Shown here piece by piece: positions 1 through 5,700 of a stretch of 10,745 nt of DNA; within the stretch, counting starts at the first letter, position 1, and every line of letters starts with the position of its first letter. The DNA is from JBBQIY01 sp964618405 (GTDB lineage: Bacteria; Verrucomicrobiota; Kiritimatiellia; RFP12; UBA3636): positions 1 through 10,745 of the forward strand of contig CAZUAY010000134.1 of assembly GCA_964618405.1 (NCBI GenBank), given 5' to 3'. The notes beneath the pieces were generated by a model, which saw only the letters and a program-made list of their open reading frames with translations, was not told the origin of the DNA and ran no database searches. Made by a program: the position numbers and the translations under genes.

Positions 1-471
1 AGCAGTGGTTGTAAAGAACGGAGCGGGGACATTCCTGTCCCCGACACGACGGGGGGTGGAAAACCCCCGCTCCGTTTGCTTTGCTCGTCCTCGATTTATG
101 CTAAAAATTATCCCATCGTTTTTTCGCGGCGCAGCCGCGCGGAGGGCTTGCCTATCTCCAGCACCAATTACCATTGGATAATAATGTGTTCCGATGTCGG
201 AAACCAGAACAGCCGTGATTGTCGCTACAGTATCATCTTGCAGCCGAATGTCTTTCCATGGCGGCTCTGGTGTCCACGCCTCTTTCAGGTGCATGCGAAT
301 GCTAAGAGATCTATTCGCGCGAAGTAAAGGTTGTTCGGGCGTTAACACTGTTGGTTTATCACTGAGCGGCAGGGGAGCTTCCGAAAGCATGACAAGCGTT
401 GAATGTTTCAAGCAACCTACAAGAAGTGCAGTGATGCAGATACAAAAAAGCAATATTGTTGTTTTCTTCAT
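1..471 (-). CDS. Small lipoprotein, 3' end beyond window edge
   Basis: The frame is open from the ATG at 471 to the left edge (157 codons, no stop), so the gene is partial. The product starts with a lipoprotein signal: MKK, a hydrophobic stretch and the lipobox LVGC with C20 as the expected lipidated cysteine, so it is probably membrane-anchored. About 90 further residues look like normal protein (for example KEAWTPEPPWKDIRLQDD) but I recognise no family. From about residue 110 the sequence is written by palindromic DNA: the hairpin at 125-139 encodes an Ala/Arg-rich patch and the repeat at 17-76 encodes the last visible stretch. The natural C-terminus may therefore have been replaced by repeats that happen to stay open. 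No clear Shine-Dalgarno is visible; the start lies 8 bases from the edge of an attC-like site, as is usual for cassette genes. The gene is convincing; its tail is not. Confidence 0.6.
   Translation of the reverse strand, partial: MKKTTILLFCICITALLVGCLKHSTLVMLSEAPLPLSDKPTVLTPEQPLLRANRSLSIRMHLKEAWTPEPPWKDIRLQDDTVATITAVLVSDIGTHYYPMVIGAGDRQALRAAAPRKNDGIIFSINRGRAKQTERGFSTPRRVGDRNVPAPFFTTTA
17..76. repeat. Three-armed palindromic repeat
   Basis: Outer arms AACGGAGCGGGG (17-28) and CCCCGCTCCGTT (65-76) are perfectly complementary over 12 bases. Two smaller hairpins lie between or against them: GGGGACA/TGTCCCC with a TTCC loop (25-42) and GGGGG/CCCCC (51-68). The whole could fold as a three-way structure. 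The form suggests a dispersed REP-like family, but only one copy is in the window. Confidence 0.65.
125..139. repeat. Short GC hairpin CGCGGC-GCA-GCCGCG
   Basis: A perfect 6-bp stem with a 3-base loop inside the 3' part of the partial lipoprotein frame. It is flanked on the plus-strand 5' side by a run of T. This does not make a terminator on the minus strand, because the tract reads as A there. It is more likely a repeat inserted near the end of the gene than part of its original coding sequence. Confidence 0.4.
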
Positions 472-478
472 TTTTTAA

Positions 479-552
479 GGCTAACGTTATGCGTCACGCG
501 TTTTCGGAAGGCCGTTCACGGCCTTTCAGAAATCGCGTGGACGCAGTTGTTC
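479..552 (-). other. attC-like integron recombination site (A)
   Basis: Read on the minus strand, the site ends in the core GTTAGCC (485-479). The inner arms are TGCGTCACGCG (490-500, plus strand) and CGCGTGGACGCA (534-545). They pair fully except for one extra base in the second arm, like the extrahelical base of attC sites. Outside them are short unpaired spacers, then outer boxes GGCTAAC and GTTCTTCC that pair partly. The centre (501-533) holds its own hairpin, AAGGCCGT/ACGGCCTT. The antitoxin gene ends inside the site (stop at 494-496), and the next gene starts 8 bases past the core. The outer box at about 546-552 is a poor match to the consensus, so this rests on architecture rather than on a motif search. 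Confidence 0.55.
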
Positions 553-766
553 TTCCTCTTTCTTCTCGGACGATAGCGACAAGCTCGTCGGTTGAGACTC
601 GTGCTCCGATTGAGGGCACATCTAGGGGGGATGTCTCTGTACGTACGGGCGCAAGCGCGAACGTACGCCCGTCTTTCCGTCGGATTAGAACCTTACCGGA
701 CACTTCGGCCTTGTCCAGCACGCTTGAGAGCTTCTGTCGAGCTTCGGAATATGTGTAGACTTGCAT
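494..766 (-). CDS. Phd/YefM-family antitoxin
   Basis: This 90-residue protein starts MQVYTYSEARQKLSSVLDKA and continues with VLIRRKDGRTFALAPV, the typical N-terminal fold of Phd/YefM antitoxins (short strand, helix with SEARQKLSSVLD, then the RRKDGR turn). In that family the N-terminal half dimerises and binds operator DNA, and the flexible C-terminal half wraps and inhibits the toxin; residues 45-90 here are polar and probably play that role. It follows the PIN toxin gene with 3 bases between stop and start. Its ribosome site lies in the toxin's last codons, which implies coupled translation. The last codons (…RERPSENA) overlap attC-like site A, so the C-terminus may have been fixed by the recombination site. 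The family is clear; the cognate pairing is inferred from position. Confidence 0.88.
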   Translation of the reverse strand: MQVYTYSEARQKLSSVLDKAEVSGKVLIRRKDGRTFALAPVRTETSPLDVPSIGARVSTDELVAIVREERGRTTASTRFLKGRERPSENA

Positions 767-769
767 AAT

Positions 770-1162
770 TTATACCTCCAGAACTTGAACCCCAAGTTTG
801 TCGGCCGCTCGCCGGAGCGAACGATCCAGAGTCAGTAATGGCGCGGCATGACGTGCCGCGCAGTCAAGGAAGTACGCATCGTATGCGTACATATTCGTGG
901 AATGGGCGATTGAGAGTGCATTTTGCAGATCCACCGCAAGATATCGAATTGCGATGGATTGAAAAATGGACAGGCCTTGCCTGACTTCATCTAGATCGAC
1001 GCGATGTTGCTTAAGCATTGACGAGAAAGCGTTTCCGATCTCCCACGGAATGGAACCGGGGCCGACCAAATTGTGTCCGCTTGTCAAATCTACAATTCGA
1101 TCCCGTTCCGGCTCGCCTACGATGACGGCAAGAATGACTGACGCATCAACCACAATATCCAT
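770..1162 (-). CDS. VapC-type PIN-domain toxin
   Basis: This 130-residue protein is a complete single PIN domain, the Mg-dependent ribonuclease fold of VapC toxins, which typically cut tRNA or rRNA when released from their antitoxin. The expected acidic residues are present: D6 in VVDASVIL, E41 in PWEIGNAF, D95 in YAYDAYFLDCA and D113 in LLTLD. Length is normal for the family and nothing suggests inactivation. The start at 1162 is supported by AGAAGGAA 6 bases upstream. The gene lies before its antitoxin, whereas most vapBC and phd-doc type pairs put the antitoxin first. The pair has its own promoter with a palindrome over it (1183-1220) and is bracketed by two attC-like sites. The RNA target cannot be read from sequence. 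Confidence 0.9.
   Translation of the reverse strand: MDIVVDASVILAVIVGEPERDRIVDLTSGHNLVGPGSIPWEIGNAFSSMLKQHRVDLDEVRQGLSIFQSIAIRYLAVDLQNALSIAHSTNMYAYDAYFLDCAARHAAPLLTLDRSLRRAADKLGVQVLEV
775..779 (-). promoter_or_regulatory. Antitoxin ribosome binding site inside toxin 3' end
   Basis: GGAGG on the minus strand lies 8 bases before the antitoxin ATG and within the final codons (Leu-Glu-Val-stop) of the toxin gene. Ribosomes finishing the toxin arrive at this site, so the two proteins are probably translationally coupled. It is a stronger match than the toxin's own site (AGAAGGAA), consistent with making more antitoxin than toxin. Confidence 0.75.
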
Positions 1163-1182
1163 TTCAAATTCCTTCTCTTAAA

Positions 1183-1200
1183 TTGTGGACAATTGTACAA
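1183..1200. promoter_or_regulatory. Candidate autoregulatory operator
   Basis: Two adjoining palindromes, TTGTGGACAA (1183-1192) and TTGTACAA (1193-1200), share the half-site TTGT/ACAA. They cover the -10 box and the start site of the toxin-antitoxin promoter. Antitoxins of the Phd/YefM family usually bind such paired palindromes at their own promoter, so self-repression is expected. The assignment is by position and symmetry only. Confidence 0.55.
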
Positions 1201-1220
1201 TACAGAGGATGAGATGTCAA
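1192..1220 (-). promoter_or_regulatory. Sigma70-like promoter of the toxin-antitoxin pair
   Basis: On the minus strand, a consensus -35 TTGACA (1220-1215) and a -10 TACAAT (1197-1192) are separated by exactly 17 bases. Transcription would start near 1185, giving a leader of about 23 bases before the toxin ATG. The promoter lies between attC-like site B and the toxin, inside the proposed cassette, so the pair need not rely on an integron promoter. Confidence 0.8.
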
Positions 1221-1237
1221 TCCAGTCTCTCTCTCTT

Positions 1238-1312
1238 GGCAGAACGTCAGCGGTGAGGGGCTGCTGGCCGCGCAGCGGACAGCCGTACCTCTCCACCGCC
1301 TGGTTCGGCATT
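1238..1312 (-). other. attC-like integron recombination site (B)
   Basis: Outer boxes GGCAGAAC (1238-1245) and GTTCGGCATT (1303-1312) are nearly complementary. The inner arms CAGCGGTGAGG (1248-1258) and CCTCTCCACCGCCTG (1288-1302) pair apart from two single extra bases, both on the second arm. This asymmetry of bulged bases is the hallmark of attC folding. The centre carries another stem (GGCTG 1259-1263 with CAGCC 1280-1284). Read on the minus strand the order is GCCGAAC … GTTCTGC, in which GTT would be the exchange point. The stop codon of the upstream amidase gene (1247-1249) lies inside it, as in many cassettes. Confidence 0.6.
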
Positions 1313-1912
1313 CTCCCTGCTGTCATACACCTTGTCCGCCCATGTTCCCAAGTAACAGTCATCCACCGCGACAATCTCCCATCCCTTGACGGTGGTTGTG
1401 CTAACAAGCTGTTTCCCCATCGTGCTGTTGACGGCAAGCCGCACCAACTCTGTGCAGTAGAGTTCCGTGGAGTCAGAAAGATCAAAGCGTGCATCAAATC
1501 GGGCTCCGATCCTGCTAATGCACATGGCTGCTATTGCCTGCCTGGACTTCTGTTCCGCGAGAACACGGAAAACCGCGACGTCGTCGTGAACGCCCAGAAA
1601 GGTGACAACGGGTTCCACAGTGACGGCTCCGATGCCTGTTGTATCGTCTGCCGAAGCATGCACCACAACAAGAGCCCCCGATTCATTTGTAGCGACGACT
1701 CCCACATGGGAGAAGCGCCTTTCCCTCGGCGACATGTCGCGGAAATAGGCGGACCAACGACCTTTCCCCGCTCGAAAGACAAGGTCTCCAGGCTGCACAA
1801 GTGACGAGACCACTGTACCGAGAGGACTAGCGTCACGCTTGCTCGATTGGGGCTTCCCGCAGCCGACGACAACTGCCACTGCGATCACGCAAAGTGTGGC
1901 TGACTTTCTCAT
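1247..1912 (-). CDS. YiiX/YaeF-type permuted NlpC/P60 lipoprotein
   Basis: The 221-residue product has a lipoprotein signal (MRKS, hydrophobic run, lipobox VVGC with C18). A domain of the YiiX/YaeF permuted papain-like amidase family follows: QPGDLVFRAGKG (40-51), then FSHVGVVA with H69, a central region, and the nucleophile segment STELYCTELVRLAV with C153. In this permuted fold the His precedes the Cys in sequence. Members act as cysteine amidases or acyl-hydrolases at the envelope; the substrate here is unknown. The chosen ATG at 1912 shares its A with the TAA of the upstream gene (TAATG), so it is translationally coupled; the frame runs open to an ATG at 1939, but that start would overlap the upstream gene and bury the signal peptide. 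The last 20 or so residues are encoded by attC-like site B and look unstructured. Family fairly sure, enzyme activity inferred. Confidence 0.82.
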   Translation of the reverse strand: MRKSATLCVIAVAVVVGCGKPQSSKRDASPLGTVVSSLVQPGDLVFRAGKGRWSAYFRDMSPRERRFSHVGVVATNESGALVVVHASADDTTGIGAVTVEPVVTFLGVHDDVAVFRVLAEQKSRQAIAAMCISRIGARFDARFDLSDSTELYCTELVRLAVNSTMGKQLVSTTTVKGWEIVAVDDCYLGTWADKVYDSRENAEPGGGEVRLSAARPAAPHR

Positions 1913-2259
1913 TAATCTTTTTTCAGGTGGACCTTCCATTCACCGTCAATCTTAACGAGGTCCATGGATTCAACATCTCCGTCCGGCTTTTCCTTGTACC
2001 TCACAACGGCCTTGTTGCCATCAATGGACTGCTCAACAAGGAGGAATTGGAAGTTCGGCTCAATCGGGATCGAGCCCATAGAGGAAGCCATGTCCAGAAG
2101 CTGGCCGGTTTGCTCCGTGGCGTACTTCTTGGATTCCGATATTTTTCCCTTGGACAGGTTCTCCGTGAAAGCCTTTGCCGTGTTCTTTGGCGATTTGCCG
2201 CATCCAGTGACCAGTACGACTGACATAGCCACCGCAAGGACTGTCGTGAGTTTCTTCAT
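1912..2259 (-). CDS. DUF4878-like small lipoprotein
   Basis: The 115-residue product starts MKKLTTVLAVAMSVVLVTGC, a clear lipoprotein signal with C20 as the lipid site. The remainder has the pattern of DUF4878 or NTF2-like lipoproteins: a helical start (NTAKAFTENLSKGKISESKKYATEQT), then strands with DGNKAVVRYKEK and the end motif LVKIDGEWKVHLKKD. These small cone-shaped domains have no settled function and are thought to bind ligands or partners at the membrane. The start is supported by AAAGGAG (2267-2273) 7 bases upstream. It is the first gene of a two-gene unit with the YiiX-type lipoprotein, and their stop and start overlap. An intrinsic terminator lies about 40 bases upstream of the start, so expression may depend on read-through or on a promoter between the two. 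Confidence 0.8.
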   Translation of the reverse strand: MKKLTTVLAVAMSVVLVTGCGKSPKNTAKAFTENLSKGKISESKKYATEQTGQLLDMASSMGSIPIEPNFQFLLVEQSIDGNKAVVRYKEKPDGDVESMDLVKIDGEWKVHLKKD

Positions 2260-2298
2260 CGTCGTTCTCCTTTGTGTTGTTTGTTGCCGAACGGGGAG

Positions 2299-2406
2299 TC
2301 AAAAATAGCAAAGTCCCTTACCATCGTAAAACTTGCTATGCGTCAGATTTTTCTTGATTTGCAATGAGAAATTTAGAGGCCTCGGCCTTTCCTCGCGCGA
2401 TGCCAT
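2299..2406 (-). CDS. Possible 35-codon leader reading frame
   Basis: An ATG at 2406 is preceded by GGAG (2410-2413) with only 3 bases between, a tight spacing. The frame encodes 35 residues (MASREERPRPLNFS … GKGLCYF) with no family I know. Its last 13 or so codons run through the terminator hairpin at 2301-2339 and the TGA stop lies directly at the end of the U-tract. A ribosome reaching the end would melt the hairpin, so it might serve as a regulatory leader peptide. It could equally be chance. Confidence 0.25.
   Translation of the reverse strand: MASREERPRPLNFSLQIKKNLTHSKFYDGKGLCYF
2301..2339 (-). terminator. Intrinsic terminator before the lipoprotein pair
   Basis: On the minus strand ATAGCAAGT pairs with ACTTTGCTAT (one bulged base). 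An inner TTAC/GTAA stem completes the hairpin, and five T follow directly. The position, 208 bases downstream of a good promoter and about 40 bases upstream of a lipoprotein start codon, fits either the end of a small RNA or a leader attenuator. Confidence 0.6.
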
Positions 2407-2513
2407 TTTCTCCGATGATATTTCCGATGTAAACCATACCAGTTTAAATGTCCCTGTCAGAAGTATACAACCGAACACGCTTCTCAAGTGCACAAATCTT
2501 ACAACCGAGACAG

Positions 2514-2541
2514 TGTATACCCGACTAATGGAAAATGTCAA
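2514..2541 (-). promoter_or_regulatory. Sigma70-like promoter in the intergenic region
   Basis: Consensus -35 TTGACA (2541-2536) is followed after 16 bases by -10 TATACA (2519-2514), on the minus strand. Transcription would begin near 2507 and meet the terminator at 2301-2339, giving an RNA of about 205 nt, or run on into the two lipoprotein genes. No full-size gene starts just behind it. Confidence 0.6.
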
Positions 2542-2734
2542 CAGGGGATTTGAGAAACACAAAATCCTCTCGTTGGAACAGAAAAACAGTGTAAATTTGT
2601 CTCCTGCAGAGGACTCATCAATTCAAAAACCCCATACTGGCGACGGCGGGCCGCCGAGGCCCTTGCTCGTAGGTATACCGAGGTCAAGAGTGCTGACTAT
2701 CAGGTGAACCGAATGGGATTCAATTTATAGGTTG

Positions 2735-2797
2735 GCGCGCACTCGTCTTCCGAGAGCGAGAGTACGAGGATCGTGCTGCTGAGGACGAGCGCGAGGC
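2735..2797. repeat. Imperfect palindrome after the SNF2 gene
   Basis: Left arm around CACTCGTCTTC (2740-2750) pairs with GAGGACGAGCGCG (2781-2793), with one mismatch and one bulge. An inner stem AGTACGA/TCGTGCT (2761-2777) lies between. It starts 3 bases past the SNF2 stop codon (minus direction). No U-tract follows, so a repeat or an RNA-stabilising 3' structure is likelier than an intrinsic terminator. Confidence 0.5.
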
Positions 2798-2799
2798 TT

Positions 2800-5700
2800 T
2801 CAGGATTTGAAGAGGTTCGTGAGATCAACGGCGGAGAGGCGGGTGCTGCCAGCGCCTTCGAGGATGGCGTCGGCTAGGGCTTGTTTACGGGAATGCAGTT
2901 CGATGACACGTTCTTCAACAGTGTTGGTTGTGACGAGCCGATAGATGGTGACAGGATTTTTTTGGCCAATGCGGTGCGCACGATCGGCCGCCTGCATTTC
3001 AACGGCAGGATTCCACCAGGGATCCAGTAAAATCACGTAGTTCGCAGCCGTGAGGTTCAGGCCTGTTCCGCCAGCTTTCAGACTGATCAAAAAGAGTTCG
3101 CCTTCTCCGCGCTGGAAATTAGTAACCGCTTCCGTTCGCTGCTTGAGTGGGGTGCTCCCGTCGAGGTACTGGTAGGTAAACGATTCCTGATCGAGGCGGG
3201 TACGAACGATGGAAAGAAAGTCCACAAACTGGCTGAAAACAAGTGCCCGGTGTCCAGCCGCCTTGAGGTCGGCGACGAGCTCCATGAAGGTGTCGACCTT
3301 TTGTCCGGTGAGCTTGCTGTTTGGCAACACGAGCGAGGGATGGCAACACACGCGGCGCAGACGCGTGAGATGCGCGAGGATCGCGATGTGGTTCGCCTCT
3401 TCTTCTTTGCCGCCCTCCAGAGCCGTCAGTGCATCGCGTCGGCAGCTTTCGTAAAGGGCGCGCTCTTCATCGCCGAGGACGACCTCGAGCGAAATCTCCG
3501 TTTTCGGTGGCAAGTCCTCGAGCACTTCAGATTTGAGGCGGCGGAGGATGAAGGGTGCGGTCATCTTCTTCAGCAGCGCACTGACAGAGCCATCGGCGTT
3601 GCAATAGCGTCGTTCAAATTGACCATGCGTGCCGAGGAGACCGGGGTTGATAAAATCGAACAGGCTCCACAGTTCTCCGAGATTATTTTCCACCGGTGTG
3701 CCGGTGGAAATGGTGCGCATGGAACAGCGGAGGCGTTTCACAATCCGGGCGCGTTTGGCTTGTCGGTTTTTCACGGCCTGCGCTTCATCGAGAACGGCTA
3801 CATTCCATTCACGACTGGAGAGGAGCTCCTCCTCGAAGAGCAGAATGCCGTAGCTGCAAACGATGACGTCGAAGGGGCCTGCATCGCGGATGAGTGCCGC
3901 GCGATCTGGCGCGTCCACGAGGAGCGTGACGTTGAGTGCAGGTGCAAACTTGGCCGCCTCGTCCTGCCAGTTGCGCGAGACCGAGGTGGGTGCGATGACG
4001 AGTGAGGGTCCGCGTTTCCCGCGATGGGTGAGCAGGGCGAGCATTTGCACGGTTTTGCCGAGGCCCATGTCATCCGCAAGGCAGGCACCAAGACCGCAGG
4101 CGGCGAGTTTCGCCATCCAGGCGAAGCCTTCGCGCTGATAGGGACGTAATTCGCAGGTAAGCGAGGTTGGCACGGTGAACTTTTGCTTGAGTGCTTTGCG
4201 GAAATCAGCGATGCGGTCGCGCACAAATTCAGGGAAGGAGAGACCGTTGGGACTGTCTGAAAGCGACTCCAGAACTGGCAACGCACAGGGCGGAATCCGC
4301 AGGCCATTTGCGGAGAGTTCGCCTGTTTTCGAGAGCAGTTCCAGCTCTGCAGCCAGCTTCTTTGTGAGATGCAGATAACGCGTTTCGCTGAGCCGAACGA
4401 AGCCCTCGGTGCGGCTACCGATTTGCGACAGCAGATCGCCGAAGGCGAGGACTTGTCCGTCGTCTAAGGTCAGATCGCCCCCGATCTCCAGCCAGAAGTC
4501 GGCGCCGGAAGAGCCAGTCATCGAAAACTTGCTGCCCGATTGCGGTCGCACGACGGAGAGCCCGTCGTTTTCGGGCCATTCCATCGGGATGGTGTCGGCG
4601 AGGGTATGACACTCGTCGAGGGCCGCAAGGATCTGGGGGAGCGATTCGACCTCCCAATGCGAGTCGCCGGTTGCCCAATTGGGTAGCGATGGGCAGGCGG
4701 CGAGGAAGTCGGCGAGGGCTTGGCGCTCGGCACCGAGATCGCGACAGACAGCCACCATTTCCTCCTCGTGGCGTGTCAAGGTCTTGCGCATACCGCTCCC
4801 TGGCACGACAAAAAACGGTAAGTCCTGAACCGGACGGTTGAGCAGATCTAGGCTCAAGTTTCCCTCCACAAAACGACCCCGCAGCAGCAACTGCACGCCC
4901 CCATCGACAGAACGCGCATCGACAGCCTCTGTATCAAAATCACCTTTGACGTCAATCGTGCGAGCGAGGGACGGTAAAAGGCTCTGGAAGCGGGAGGCCG
5001 ATTGCATCGGGACAACCAGCTTGCCTTTCTTCCCATACCGCCCCACAATGTCCGCCAATTTCATCTGGAGGGCGGTTCGTTTATAAACGACAAAGTGGTT
5101 CTCGCGTTCTTTCACAACCTGCACCGCTTTACTTGAGTCGCCATCTCTCCCAGGCATTTTAATGCTCAAGTCTCCGTTGGAAGCCGTTTTCAGCTCAAGT
5201 GAAATTTCGCCTTTAACAAACGCAACCGGTCCAATCGGCTCTTCATTGCGAGACGAGCGAGAGAAAAGGTATACGTGGGGATGATCAACCAAAGCGGGGA
5301 AAATCTCAACCGCATCGCGGTCGCCATAAGACAAGCCATACGTCAGCGTATACGCCTCATAAAACCACAAGGCCTCCTTGATGGCCTTGTCAGCCTCACT
5401 TACGAAGGCATCGTATTCTCCCTCTACGAATTTATCAAGTTTGATTTGTGCGCCACTACTCCATTTTCCACTCTTCAGCCGCTTGAGTAACTTCCCCTCA
5501 AACCGATTAAGGCCGATGTCGTTTAGATCATGTCCGTCAAGCTCGATAAACCACTTGATAAACCCAGTAGACGCCGCGGTGCCGCCCGCAGTGCTCGGAT
5601 CGATCTTGGGAAGTAGGCTTTCCATCTCGCCGAGCGCACGCTCGTAAGCAGAGACGAAAAGACTCTTCCCCCATAAAGGTGCAATCGAAAGCGTAGGCAG

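Larger units (their letters stand above)
2407..2799. other. Intergenic stretch without a supported full-size gene
   Basis: Between the leader frame and the SNF2 stop I find the promoter at 2514-2541, a GC hairpin CGGCGG/CCGCCG at 2644-2656 and the palindromic element at 2735-2797. A plus-strand frame (2333-2707, 124 codons) has no ribosome site, no recognisable protein pattern and lies antisense to the promoter and terminator. I do not call it a gene. Confidence 0.6.

Noticed and set aside
17..76. CRISPR-like or rRNA/tRNA element at the left edge
   Set aside because: There is no spaced repetition and no tRNA arm pattern; a single three-armed palindrome fits better.
2286..2340. Third full attC site ahead of the lipoprotein pair
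   Set aside because: Only the core-like GTTCGGC is present on the minus strand; the inner arms next to it (GGGGAGTC) have no partner, and the nearby hairpin is better explained as a terminator.
2333..2707. 124-codon plus-strand frame in the intergenic region
   Set aside because: No ribosome site, no domain, mixed-composition protein, and it is antisense to a good promoter and terminator.
3250..4005. 251-codon plus-strand frame within the SNF2 gene
   Set aside because: It lies opposite the conserved SNF2 motor motifs and resembles no protein; it is a by-product of codon bias.
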